64,000 nucleotides of DNA from an uncultured Oscillospiraceae bacterium (GCA_910578255.1 CAJTQM010000008.1:10367-74366); one strand, 5' to 3'. Shown: positions 35,826 through 44,364, counted from the stretch's first letter. Notes: a model not told the origin generated them from the letters alone. A program made the numbers and translations.

Positions 35826-35841
35826 TTATAATGTGTTATAA
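35826..35841. promoter_or_regulatory. Possible activator or regulator site (TTATAA repeat)
   Basis: TTATAA-TGTG-TTATAA lies 13 bases upstream of the SIS -35 box. The symmetric, AT-rich half-sites in a GC-rich genome suggest a protein-binding site. No match to a known regulator. Confidence 0.35.
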
Positions 35842-35895
35842 CAGCATCTTTGTATGAATAGACAGAACAATCGAAAATTTCCTGGAGATAAATAG

Positions 35896-36969
35896 TTACT
35901 TCTCACAATTACATTGGAATAAAAAGGGAGAAAAGGCCGACGGGATGGGGTATTGGTTTTGCAGCTGCCGCGGCAGGGCCCATTGAAACGGGCAACCGGG
36001 CAAAACCTCCCCGACATCCCATTTCCAGCCGGTCATATGCCACTGAAGATGGGTAAAAATGTGGACGGCCGGTTCCAGCCGGTCCGGCGGCCCGGCCAAA
36101 CGCACCCAGTCCGCCAGCAGGGCGGCGGATTGGGCCGCGTCCAAGGTTCCGTCGGCGTGGGGAAACTCCCAAAGCCCGGCCAGCAGTCCGGTGTCCGGCC
36201 GCCGGATAAGTGCGAATTGGCCCTGATAGGAGAGCAAAAAGACGGTAATCGGCTGAATTTTTCGCGGCTTTTTGGGGCTTTTTAAAGGGAAAAGGGCCTG
36301 ATTTTGGTCCGAAAAGGCGCGGCAATGGCCCGACAGGGGACAGCTGCCGCACAAAGGCGTTTTGCCCGGCAGACAGACGGTGGCCCCCAACTCCATCAGC
36401 GCCTGATTAAATTCCCCGGGGCGGTCGGCGGGGAGGATGGCGGCGGCCAGGCGGGTCATCTCTCGTTTGACAGCCGGCGCGCCGATATCCTCCTCCAGGG
36501 CCAAGAGCCGGGCGAAGACCCGCAACACGTTGCCATCCACCGCCGGGACCGGCAGGCCCAGGGCGATGGAGCAGACCGCGCCGGCGGTATAGGGGCCCAC
36601 GCCGGGCAGAGAAAGCCATCCTTCATAGGTTTCGGGAAAGCGGCCGCCCAAGCGCTGGCAGATCTGCTGGGCGGCCTTTTGCAGGTTGCGGGCGCGGGAG
36701 TAGTAGCCCAGGCCCTCCCAGGCCTTGAGCAGCCGGTCCTGGGGCGCTTCGGCCAGCGCCCCCACATCCGGAAACAGAGACAAAAACCGCTCATAATAGG
36801 GGATTACCGCCTGGACGCGGGTTTGCTGGAGCATGATCTCCGACACCCAGACCCGATAGGGGGTGGGCGCCTCCCGCCAGGGAAGCTGCCGGTGAGCGGC
36901 GGCGTACCAATCCAGCAGCGGCCGGCAGATGGGGAAAAGGGCGGCGGCGTGCGCTTCGACAAAATCCAT
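35896..36969 (-). CDS. mutY: A/G-specific adenine DNA glycosylase MutY
   Basis: Removes adenine mispaired with 8-oxoguanine; 357 residues. Seen: LPWREAPTPYRVWVSEIMLQQT, the HhH motif and catalytic Asp in LPGVGPYTAGAV ... PAVDGNVLRV, the [4Fe-4S] cysteines in CLPGKTPLCGSCPLSGHC, and a C-terminal NUDIX-like 8-oxoG recognition domain (ALIRRPDTGLLAGLWEFP). Complete. GGAGGG precedes the start. The upstream M42 gene is 82 bases away, so co-transcription is possible. Confidence 0.95.
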   Translation of the reverse strand: MDFVEAHAAALFPICRPLLDWYAAAHRQLPWREAPTPYRVWVSEIMLQQTRVQAVIPYYERFLSLFPDVGALAEAPQDRLLKAWEGLGYYSRARNLQKAAQQICQRLGGRFPETYEGWLSLPGVGPYTAGAVCSIALGLPVPAVDGNVLRVFARLLALEEDIGAPAVKREMTRLAAAILPADRPGEFNQALMELGATVCLPGKTPLCGSCPLSGHCRAFSDQNQALFPLKSPKKPRKIQPITVFLLSYQGQFALIRRPDTGLLAGLWEFPHADGTLDAAQSAALLADWVRLAGPPDRLEPAVHIFTHLQWHMTGWKWDVGEVLPGCPFQWALPRQLQNQYPIPSAFSPFLFQCNCEK

Positions 36970-37051
36970 AAAACCCTCCTTAAAAAGGTACGTACAAACC
37001 CAAAGGAAAATCCGGCGCAGGCCCTTTTTTGCCGCGCCGGAAAAACGAAGA

Positions 37052-38128
37052 TTAAAAGCTTTGGATGATCTCTTGGTTTAAGCGATTGAGAATCTCCACA
37101 GCCAGCTTGACGCTGTTTTCAAAGTCGCAGAAAGAAGCGTAGCAGTGATGGGTATGGATATACCGCACCGGCAGTCCGATGACGATGACCGGAACCCCTA
37201 GATTCGACAGGTGGATGGGCGCGCCGTTGGTGGAGCCGCCGGTGCGGACCGCCTCCTGCACCGGGATGCCCAGCTTTTCGCCCAGGTCCAAAGCGTAGCG
37301 GATAAATCGGGGGTTGGTGATCATCCGCGCGTCGATATGCCGCAGCATGGGCCCGCGGCCCAGGGCGGTCTGGATCAGGTAATCGGGGGTAAAGGTGTCG
37401 TCGGCGGGGGAGCCTTCGAACACGATGGCGATATCCGGCTTCACCGTTTGGGCGGCCACCTGGGCGCCGCGGGTGCCCACCTCCTCCTGAGTGCTGAACT
37501 GGCCGACCACGTCCACGGCGAGATTTTGCCCCTTAAGCTGCTTTAAGGTTTCCAGCACGCAGGCGCAGCCCAGCCGGCAGTCGAAGGCCTTGCCCAGCAT
37601 GACGCCGTTTTGGGGGTTATACTCCATGGTTACGTCCGGCACCACCGGCGCACCTACCCGGATGCCGAATTTCTCGGTCACCTCCTGGGCGCTTACGGCC
37701 CCCACGTCGATGACCATTGCAGAGATAGGCAGAGGCTTGCCCTTTTCCTCGGCGGTCATAAAGTGGGGAGGCTTGCTGGCCACCACGCCGGAAATATACT
37801 CGCCTTTGGCGTTGCGGACCTTGACCTTATGGGCGGGGATATTGTTTTCCACCCAGCCGCCCAAGGGGATAAACTGCAGCGTCCCGTTGGGCTTGATGGC
37901 CTGGACCATGAAGCCCACCTCGTCGCTGTGTCCGTCCAACAGGACCACCGGCTTATCGCCGGTATTTTCGTTCCGGTAAAAAAACAGGTCGCGGATACAG
38001 TTTTCCTCGATCCGGGCAAGGTCCTTGCCGTATTTGCGGCCCACCAGCAGCACGTCGTCCTCAAAGCCGGAGACGCCGTAGGCGTTGGAAAGTTCCTCGA
38101 TCATAGAAAGCGCCGTTTGTTTTTCCAT
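37052..38128 (-). CDS. M42-family metallo-aminopeptidase
   Basis: 358 residues. Seen: LLDGHSDEVGFMV (first metal histidine), KAFDCRLGCA where the family usually has Asp-Asp/Asn-Arg, STQEEVGTRGA (catalytic Glu pair), FEGSPADDT, and IHTHHCYASF near the C terminus (last metal histidine). M42 enzymes form large dodecameric cytosolic aminopeptidases (TET) that finish peptide breakdown. Ends 83 bases before mutY. The DCR variant keeps the first Asp, so activity is expected but should be checked. Confidence 0.88.
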   Translation of the reverse strand: MEKQTALSMIEELSNAYGVSGFEDDVLLVGRKYGKDLARIEENCIRDLFFYRNENTGDKPVVLLDGHSDEVGFMVQAIKPNGTLQFIPLGGWVENNIPAHKVKVRNAKGEYISGVVASKPPHFMTAEEKGKPLPISAMVIDVGAVSAQEVTEKFGIRVGAPVVPDVTMEYNPQNGVMLGKAFDCRLGCACVLETLKQLKGQNLAVDVVGQFSTQEEVGTRGAQVAAQTVKPDIAIVFEGSPADDTFTPDYLIQTALGRGPMLRHIDARMITNPRFIRYALDLGEKLGIPVQEAVRTGGSTNGAPIHLSNLGVPVIVIGLPVRYIHTHHCYASFCDFENSVKLAVEILNRLNQEIIQSF

Positions 38129-38163
38129 GGAATATCCCGCCTTTTTAAAAAAATTCTTTTTTC

Positions 38164-38191
38164 ATTTTAGCACATTCTGCCAAAAAGACAA
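38164..38191 (-). promoter_or_regulatory. Promoter of the M42 gene
   Basis: Minus strand TTGTCT (38186-38191), 16 bases, TAAAAT (38164-38169), about 35 bases before the start. Confidence 0.62.
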
Positions 38192-38235
38192 GGGGGAGGC
38201 TCCGGGTCCCGGGGTGACCGTTCCAAAGAATCCGG

Positions 38236-38263
38236 CATAGAATGAACTAGACTTTTAAAAGTC
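38236..38263 (+). promoter_or_regulatory. Possible sporulation promoter and palindrome before cotJA
   Basis: CATAGAAT (38236-38243) resembles the -10 of sigma-E promoters (CATACAAT) but I see no good -35. GACTTTTAAAAGTC (38250-38263) is a perfect 14-base palindrome following it, 17 bases before the ribosome site of cotJA. Confidence 0.35.
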
Positions 38264-38293
38264 GAATTTTCAAAGAAGAGAGGAGAAAGAGAA

Positions 38294-38632
38294 TTGGAAA
38301 GATGTGCAATGACAAATTCTTCCGGCAGCTGTGCAGACAAATACGCCGGATTCATGTCAAACGGCTGCTTCGAAGAGCCATCCTATACCGTTCGAAACAC
38401 CTGTGCCGGTACCTGCACAAGCGCTGTGGAAAGAAATGCCGATAATGGCTATTGCCCGTGCCGGGAATGCGATTTATCCCACGCGGACCAGCTGCCGCTG
38501 ACCATGGCGTATGTGCCCATGCAGGAATGGTGCAACACCTACGATACCCAGACCGCCTTATGCAGGGGGTCTTTATTTCCTGAACTATGCAAGCCCTTTG
38601 CAGGAAGCCGAGGTGAGCGTTATGTCCGGTAA
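38294..38632 (+). CDS. cotJA: Spore coat-associated protein CotJA, with cysteine-rich N terminus
   Basis: 112 residues. The second half (LPLTMAYVPMQEW, ALCRGSLFPELCKPF) is the CotJA core, normally a short protein of 60-80 residues. The first 60 residues are an extension with about nine cysteines, and the core holds extra cysteines too, suggesting disulfide cross-linking in the coat. TTG start chosen because GAGGAG lies eight bases ahead; an ATG at 38309 is the alternative. Overlaps cotJB by 11 bases. With cotJB and cotJC it shows the organism forms spores. Confidence 0.88.
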   Translation: MERCAMTNSSGSCADKYAGFMSNGCFEEPSYTVRNTCAGTCTSAVERNADNGYCPCRECDLSHADQLPLTMAYVPMQEWCNTYDTQTALCRGSLFPELCKPFAGSRGERYVR

Positions 38633-38885
38633 TGAGAGAAGATCGGTGTTAAACCGTGTACAGCGGGCGGGCTTTGCGGTGGACGAGGCGGTTTTGTATC
38701 TGGACACCCATCCCTGTGACCCTGCCGCGCTGGCGTTTTACCAAAATGCCAGAGACGAGCAGAAACGGGCGGCCTGTGAATACAACGCCAAAATCGGTCC
38801 GCTGACCAACGATCGGGTAGAGCCGGCCAACCGCTGGTCCTGGACCGACTGTCCGTGGCCTTGGGAGAAGGAGGCGAATTACTAA
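38622..38885 (+). CDS. cotJB: Spore coat protein CotJB
   Basis: 87 residues. RRSVLNRVQRAGFAVDEAVLYLDTHP and CDPAALAFYQ match CotJB closely, and WPWEKEANY closes the family C terminus. It is required with CotJA and CotJC in the coat. Start ATG 38622 lies inside the end of cotJA with GAGG before it. Stop directly abuts the cotJC start. Confidence 0.92.
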   Translation: MSGNERRSVLNRVQRAGFAVDEAVLYLDTHPCDPAALAFYQNARDEQKRAACEYNAKIGPLTNDRVEPANRWSWTDCPWPWEKEANY

Positions 38886-39488
38886 ATGTGGAACTATGAA
38901 AAGAGACTGCAGTTCCCGGTAAAAATCGACTGTACCAGCCCTGCGGCCGCCAAGGTAATCATCAGCCAGCTGGGCGGACCGGACGGAGAGACTGCCGCTG
39001 CCATGCGGTATCTCAACCAGCGTTACTCCATGCCGAACCGCCATGTGGCCGGGCTTTTGACCGACATCGGCACCGAGGAATTAGGGCATATGGAGATGAT
39101 CGCCGCGATCATCCGGCAGCTGACCCGCGACATGACGATTGACGATGTGAAGCAGGCGGGCTTTGACACCTACTTTGTGGACCACACCGGCGGCGTTTGG
39201 CCGCAGGCGGCCTCTGGCGCGCCGTTTTCCGCCACCGTCTTCCAGTCCAAGGGGGACGCGATCACCGATTTATTTGAGGATTTGGCGGCGGAGCAGAAAG
39301 CGCGCACGACCTACGACAACATTCTGCGGCTGGTTGACATCCCGGATGTGCGGGAGCCGATTAAGTTTCTGCGCCAGCGGGAGGTCACCCATTTCCAGCG
39401 GTTCGGCGAGGCGCTGCGGATGATCCAGGATGATCTTGACTGTAGGAATTTCTATGCGATCAATCCGGAGTTTGACCGGACGAGATAA
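38886..39488 (+). CDS. cotJC: Manganese catalase-family spore coat protein CotJC
   Basis: 200 residues. Ferritin-like four-helix protein; metal ligands are in ELGHMEM (Glu/His pair), with FEDLAAEQKARTTYD and REVTHFQRF supplying the second set (Glu and His). CotJC removes peroxide at the spore surface or acts as a coat structure. Starts right at the cotJB stop, so translation is coupled. The 342 bases that follow hold no gene, only a strong hairpin and AT-rich sequence before the DUF362 gene. Confidence 0.94.
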   Translation: MWNYEKRLQFPVKIDCTSPAAAKVIISQLGGPDGETAAAMRYLNQRYSMPNRHVAGLLTDIGTEELGHMEMIAAIIRQLTRDMTIDDVKQAGFDTYFVDHTGGVWPQAASGAPFSATVFQSKGDAITDLFEDLAAEQKARTTYDNILRLVDIPDVREPIKFLRQREVTHFQRFGEALRMIQDDLDCRNFYAINPEFDRTR

Positions 39489-39572
39489 CAAAACGGGCTG
39501 TAAAAGCCTGTAGGATTTTACGGTGCTAAAGATCAGAAACGCATCGGCCGGCTGATGGCCTTGATTCTCGAA

Positions 39573-39609
39573 GGCTCCCCTTGATTTTCCCGGAAAATCA
39601 AGGGGAGCC
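39573..39609. repeat. Perfect 18-bp inverted repeat with one-base centre
   Basis: GGCTCCCCTTGATTTTCC and its exact complement meet around a single C. The stem is followed by GCTGCTTTATA rather than a T-run, so it is a poor terminator. It is the main content of the 342-base gap between cotJC and the DUF362 gene. Confidence 0.7.
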
Positions 39610-39830
39610 GCTGCTTTATAAGCGCCATCCGCGCCAAAGGCCCCCAAAAAAACACCCGGAAGGTAAACGGGTAGGATCAAGCGCGAAATCTATGGCAGAA
39701 AGAAAAACAAACAAACGAAAAAGCTATATTTCAAACAAATCTGCAATCTATTAAACGGCAATTCTGCTAAAATATTTATACGGTTTATAAGAACCGGAAA
39801 GTAAATATTCTGAGAGGAGGAGTTTCCATT

Positions 39831-40823
39831 ATGAGCCAAATCAAAGCAGTACCTCCTGGCAACCGCTATATTCCTTACGCAGAGCGCACCGGCGATGAGA
39901 GCATCGTCTATTTCACTCGAGACTTGTCCCCAGCGGGCATCTTGAAGGTCTATGCCAAGATCAAGGAGCGTATCGGCGGCAAAGTGGCGATCAAACTCCA
40001 TACTGGCGAACCCCACGGGCCGAATATCATTCCGCCGGAGTGGGTCAAAGTATTTATGGAGCAGCAGCTTCCCGAAGCAACGATTGTTGAGACCAACACG
40101 TTTTACGATGGCGACCGCTATACGACAAAACAGCACCGCAAGACGCTGGAGGTAAACGGCTGGACGAAGTTCGCCACAGTGGATATTACCGATGAACACG
40201 GCACGGCGAGGCTGCCGGTAACGGGCGGCAAATGGTTTACGGAAATGTCCGTGGGCAAATCGCTGTTGGATTATGATTCGATGGTTGTCCTCACCCATTT
40301 TAAGGGACACGCCATGGGCGGCTTCGGCGGGTCAAACAAAAACATAGGAATTGGCTGCGCGGACGGACGCATTGGCAAGGGGATGATCCATGCCAAGGAC
40401 GGAAATGACTGGGGTGTGGTGGAAGAAGAACTGATGGAGAAGATCACCGAATCCACCAAGGCCGTCATCGACCGGTTTGGCCAGAATATTGTTTATATCA
40501 ATGTCCTGCGGAATATGTCCGTCTCCTGCGACTGTGAGGGCGTGAAGGCTGCGCCGGTCACAACTCCCAATGTGGGGATTCTTGCCAGCGTGGACATTCT
40601 TGCCGCAGATCAAGCCAGTGTAGACATGATTGCCGCCATGAAAGAGGAGCATCATCACGACCTCATTGAACGCATCGAGTCCCGCCATGGCTACCGGCAG
40701 CTTTCCTACATGAAAGAACTGGGCATGGGCCATGACCGGTATGTCCTCATGGATGTGGACAATGGCGACAGGCGGATCGATGCTGCCGGCGCCGTAGAAG
40801 GTGTTGTTCCTTTTGTCGGGTAG
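39831..40823 (+). CDS. DUF362 family protein
   Basis: 330 residues. AIKLHTGEPHGPNIIPPEW, VLTHFKGHAMGGFGGSNKNIGIGCADGRIGK and INVLRNMSVSCDCEG are characteristic of DUF362. Many members carry C-terminal ferredoxin clusters; this one has only a few cysteines and no CxxCxxC motif. Function unknown, perhaps redox-related. AGAGGAGG precedes the ATG. The following aldo-keto reductase with its ferredoxin domain starts 26 bases later, so the pair probably works together. Confidence 0.85.
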   Translation: MSQIKAVPPGNRYIPYAERTGDESIVYFTRDLSPAGILKVYAKIKERIGGKVAIKLHTGEPHGPNIIPPEWVKVFMEQQLPEATIVETNTFYDGDRYTTKQHRKTLEVNGWTKFATVDITDEHGTARLPVTGGKWFTEMSVGKSLLDYDSMVVLTHFKGHAMGGFGGSNKNIGIGCADGRIGKGMIHAKDGNDWGVVEEELMEKITESTKAVIDRFGQNIVYINVLRNMSVSCDCEGVKAAPVTTPNVGILASVDILAADQASVDMIAAMKEEHHHDLIERIESRHGYRQLSYMKELGMGHDRYVLMDVDNGDRRIDAAGAVEGVVPFVG

Positions 40824-40849
40824 GGTCTGGAAAGGAAAGGATTTTGACG

Positions 40850-41944
40850 ATGAAATACCGCAAAAATCAACGGACCGGCGATAAAATCAGCGAAATTGGC
40901 ATCGGGTCCGCATACCTGCCGGAAAGCGAACATAGTACAGCCGTAGAAGGCGTTCGCTTCGCGTTTGAAAACGGGGTCAATTATTTTGATCTGGCGGCGG
41001 GCGATGGGAAGGCTTTTCCGATTTTCAAGGACGCTTTGGCCGATGTGCGCAGTCAGGTGCTGTATCAGATTCACTTTGGCGCGGATTATTCCAAGGGGAC
41101 CTATGGTTGGACGCTGGATCTGGACCGGGTTAAGCGCTCGGTAGAATGGCAGTTGGAACAGCTGGGCACCGATTACATAGACTATGGCTTCATCCATTGC
41201 CAGGACGAGCAATCCGACTGGGATACCTACCAGAAAAATGGGATACTCCAATATTTGCAGGAACTGCGCAGCGCCGGGGTTGTCAAACACATCGGCATGT
41301 CCTCCCACACGCCTGCGGTGATACAGACCATCCTCGACACCGGGATTGTGGATATGCTCATGTTTTCGGTCAACCCGTCCTATGACTGCCAGATGGGGGG
41401 CGAGTTTGCCAAAGGATCGGTGGACGAGCGCGCCGCCGTTTACCGCCGCTGCGAAACAGAAGGAGTGGGCATCTCGGTTATGAAGCCTTTCTGCGGCGGT
41501 CAGCTGCTGGACGCGAAAACCTCTGCCTTCGGCAGTGCGCTGACCATCTACCAGTGTATGAAGTACGCTTTAGATCGGCCGGGCGTTCTAACGGTTCTGC
41601 CGGGTATCCGCGACAAGGCGGATGTGGAAAAGCTTCTGGCATACTACGACAGGTCCGAGGAGGAATTGGACTACTCGGTCATCGGCACGTTTGCCCCTGC
41701 CGACGCCAACGGCAAGTGTGTTTACTGCAACCACTGCAAGCCGTGTCCCGCCGGGCTGGACGTGGGGCTTATCAACAAGTATTATGATCTGGCAAAGGCC
41801 GGCGATGGACTGGCGGTGCAGCATTACAAAGCGCTGGAAAAAAACGCTTCGGATTGCATCGCGTGCGGCCACTGCGACCGCCGCTGTCCGTTTCACGTAA
41901 ACCAAAGCGAACGCATGAAGGAAATCGCGGCGTATTTTGGATAA
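40850..41944 (+). CDS. Aldo-keto reductase with C-terminal 4Fe-4S ferredoxin domain
   Basis: 364 residues. Residues 1-270 form the (beta/alpha)8 barrel (EIGIGSAYLPESEHS, DYIDYGFIHCQDE, KHIGMSSHTPAV, GVGISVMKPFCGGQLLD, LPGIRDKADVE). Residues about 285-340 hold two cysteine clusters, CVYCNHCKPCPAGLD and CIACGHCDRRCPF, binding two 4Fe-4S clusters. Such proteins occur in anaerobes and may take electrons from ferredoxin. GGAAAGGA sits before ATG 40850; the in-frame TTG at 40844 is not needed. Confidence 0.9.
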   Translation: MKYRKNQRTGDKISEIGIGSAYLPESEHSTAVEGVRFAFENGVNYFDLAAGDGKAFPIFKDALADVRSQVLYQIHFGADYSKGTYGWTLDLDRVKRSVEWQLEQLGTDYIDYGFIHCQDEQSDWDTYQKNGILQYLQELRSAGVVKHIGMSSHTPAVIQTILDTGIVDMLMFSVNPSYDCQMGGEFAKGSVDERAAVYRRCETEGVGISVMKPFCGGQLLDAKTSAFGSALTIYQCMKYALDRPGVLTVLPGIRDKADVEKLLAYYDRSEEELDYSVIGTFAPADANGKCVYCNHCKPCPAGLDVGLINKYYDLAKAGDGLAVQHYKALEKNASDCIACGHCDRRCPFHVNQSERMKEIAAYFG

Positions 41945-41988
41945 TCTTTTACACGATTTGCGGGGAGGAGAAAATTCTTCCCGCATTT

Positions 41989-42741
41989 TTATTGTCCGGT
42001 TTTTTGTCCGGCGCGAAAAAACCGATTTCTGAAGCTTTTGGGCGTATACCCTGTCTGAGACCGAAACACGCGGATAAAGTGGCTTTGGGAACTAAAGGCG
42101 AGAATGGCGGCAATCTCGGCGTAGGAATACTCAGAGAAACGCAGCATGTTTTGGGCGGCCTCCATCCGCTTTGAGAGGATATAGGCGGAAACAGACTGCC
42201 CCGTTTCCTTTTTAAACAGGGTGGAGAAGTAGCTTCGATTTAATCCCACCTGGGCTGCCAGATCCTGCGTGCGAATGGTTTCGTGCAGATGATTGTAGAT
42301 ATAATCGATGCACAAAATGACCGGTTTGGAGTAGACGGCTGCTTTGTCCAGTGCGGCCATTTCCTTTGTATAAAAGGCAAACATCTCGGCGTGCAGCGCC
42401 TTCACCTCGTCGACGCTTTGCAAAGTGTCCATTTTCAGAATGTACAAATCGCTGATATTATACGCCCGCTCCGCATCCATCCCGCCGGCGATGGCGCTTC
42501 GGCTTGCCAGAGTGATGCAGGCGACAAAGAGGTATTTGTAATTGCGCAGCGGGTCGTCCGATATATGCCCGGGAAGGTTAGAGGAAAACATCCTGACACC
42601 TTCCTCAACCGCTTTCGGGTCGCCCATGCGCAGAAGGTCATACTGGTACATCTCCTCTGTGTGGGTGTGATGCCGGTCTGCGGTTTCCCGGTGGAGATAT
42701 TCCATGTACTGAAGCTTTTTTTCATTGACGGTTTTGTCCAT
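41989..42741 (-). CDS. AraC-family transcriptional regulator
   Basis: 250 residues. The C-terminal AraC domain spans residues about 150-245: two helix-turn-helices (DLAAQVGLNRSYFSTLFKKETG and IAAILAFSSQSHFIRVFRSQTGYTPKSFR). The N-terminal half (YEEMYQYDLLRMGDPKAVEEGVRMF) resembles the YSIRK/two-domain regulators with unknown ligand. ATG 42741 follows AGAGG. It faces the MATE gene across 130 bases and probably controls it or the aldo-keto reductase unit. Confidence 0.88.
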   Translation of the reverse strand: MDKTVNEKKLQYMEYLHRETADRHHTHTEEMYQYDLLRMGDPKAVEEGVRMFSSNLPGHISDDPLRNYKYLFVACITLASRSAIAGGMDAERAYNISDLYILKMDTLQSVDEVKALHAEMFAFYTKEMAALDKAAVYSKPVILCIDYIYNHLHETIRTQDLAAQVGLNRSYFSTLFKKETGQSVSAYILSKRMEAAQNMLRFSEYSYAEIAAILAFSSQSHFIRVFRSQTGYTPKSFRNRFFRAGQKTGQ

Positions 42742-42871
42742 AGCGAATTCGCCTCTTTTCACAACTATTCTATTATACTTCCAACAAATATGCAATAAAT
42801 GCGGCAAAAAAACCGCTATGATATCCGTGACAGGATGACAGACAATCGTAATGATAAAGGAGGTTGCCACT

Positions 42872-44245
42872 GTGAACGGCATACAAAAAAAGAAGGCCAT
42901 GCGCGTCATGGATATGACGCAGGGCAGTCCGATCAAGCTGATGCTGGCTTTTGCTATCCCGCTTTTCATCGGCAATATTTTTCAGCAGGTCTACAGCATG
43001 GTGGACACAATGGTCGCCGGCTACAATCTTGGCGACGACGCCATAGCCGCCATCGGCGCCACATCCTCGTTATACGGTTTGATTATCGACTTTGCTTCCG
43101 GCTTAAACAGCGGATGCGCCATTGTTATCACCCAGCGCTTCGGCGCCCACGACGAAAAGAAACTGAAAGAATCCATTGCGGGAATGATCTGGATTGACGC
43201 GGCTGTAACGGCCATTCTGACCGTGCTGTCTTTGGCGTTTCTCCGGCCGCTCATGCGCTTTATGAACACGCCGGATGCCATCCTGGCCCAGGCCTACAGC
43301 TATATTGCCGTGATCTGCGCGGGCATGGCGGCCACCATCGCCTACAACCTGTTTGCCGGTATTTTGCGGGCTTTTGGAAACAGCCGGACGTCCCTTTATT
43401 TTCTCATTGTCTCCTCTTTGCTGAATATCGGGCTGGATCTTTTATTTGTCGCGGTGTTTTCTATGGGGGTGGCGGGGGCCGCGCTGGCGACCGTTATCGC
43501 CCAGACCGTTTCGGCGGTTTTCTGCGGTGTTTATGTGTTTTGGCACTATCGACAGCTGCTTCCCGGAAAAGGGGACTTTGGGGTTTCTTTCGAACTGATT
43601 GGGGAACTGTTTTCAAACGGCATTGCCATGGCGCTGATGTATTGTGTGGTGGATTTGGGATCGGTCATTTTCCAAAGGGCCAACAACGCTTTGGCCGAAA
43701 CGATCATCTCGGCACACACCGCCTCCCGCCGTATCATTGGGATCATGATGCAGCCGCTGGCAACGATCTCCACGGCGTCCTCCACCTTTGTGGGACAGAA
43801 CTGGGGCGCAAAAAAGCCGGAGCGGATACGCATGGCGCTTAGGCAGGTAATGGGCATGGAGATCGTGTGGTCCCTTTTTGGATGCGCGATGATTTTCGCT
43901 TTTGGCAGCGCGCTGGTGCGCTTTACCACCGGCACCTCGGACAGCGCGATCATCGACAACGCGGTGATGAGCCTGCGGTGGCATCTCGCGTTTTTCCCAG
44001 CGTTGGGGTGCCTTTTGGTGCTTCGGACGGCGATGCAGGCGATGGGAAGAAAAACGGCGCCGATTCTGTCCAGCTGCATTGAACTTGGCATGAAGTTACT
44101 GTCCGCCGCGTTTTTGATCCCGCGTCTGGGCTTTTTCGGCACGAGTATCACCGAGCCGGTTACATGGACGCTGATGCTGCTGTTTTTGGCGGCTGCCTTT
44201 TTTGCCCAGCGCAAAAAACTCTTTTTACAGGCGGAATCGGAATAA
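42872..44245 (+). CDS. MATE-family efflux transporter
   Basis: 457 residues, about twelve membrane segments. Seen: GSPIKLMLAFAIPLFIGNIFQQVYSMVDTMVAG (helix 1 region of the family), GCAIVITQRFGAHDEKK, and the second half repeat FQRANNALAETIISAHTASRR and TFVGQNWGAKKPERI. Exports cationic compounds or drugs by ion antiport. The GTG at 42872 has AAAGGAGG six bases upstream, better than the ATG at 42851. Divergent from the AraC gene. Confidence 0.92.
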   Translation: MNGIQKKKAMRVMDMTQGSPIKLMLAFAIPLFIGNIFQQVYSMVDTMVAGYNLGDDAIAAIGATSSLYGLIIDFASGLNSGCAIVITQRFGAHDEKKLKESIAGMIWIDAAVTAILTVLSLAFLRPLMRFMNTPDAILAQAYSYIAVICAGMAATIAYNLFAGILRAFGNSRTSLYFLIVSSLLNIGLDLLFVAVFSMGVAGAALATVIAQTVSAVFCGVYVFWHYRQLLPGKGDFGVSFELIGELFSNGIAMALMYCVVDLGSVIFQRANNALAETIISAHTASRRIIGIMMQPLATISTASSTFVGQNWGAKKPERIRMALRQVMGMEIVWSLFGCAMIFAFGSALVRFTTGTSDSAIIDNAVMSLRWHLAFFPALGCLLVLRTAMQAMGRKTAPILSSCIELGMKLLSAAFLIPRLGFFGTSITEPVTWTLMLLFLAAAFFAQRKKLFLQAESE

Positions 44246-44298
44246 GAGGTCCGGATGAGCGGGGATTTCGGCCGGATTGACGGCTGTTGATAAAAGGA

Positions 44299-44330
44299 AA
44301 AGGCGCGCCTTACAGGTAAGGCGCGCCTTT
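44299..44330. terminator. Bidirectional terminator between MATE and ABC genes
   Basis: AAAGGCGCGCCTTAC and its complement around a 2-base centre, with A-rich and T-rich flanks. Serves the MATE gene (plus) and the ABC operon (minus). Confidence 0.85.
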
Positions 44331-44364
44331 GGCGTTTTGAAAGGGCCTGCCGGAGGTTTTTGCG

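Noticed and set aside
42742..42871. Divergent promoter pair between the AraC and MATE genes
   Set aside because: TATAAT near 42772 (minus) and TATGAT near 42814 (plus) are present, but neither has a good -35 box at the right spacing; not listed as features.
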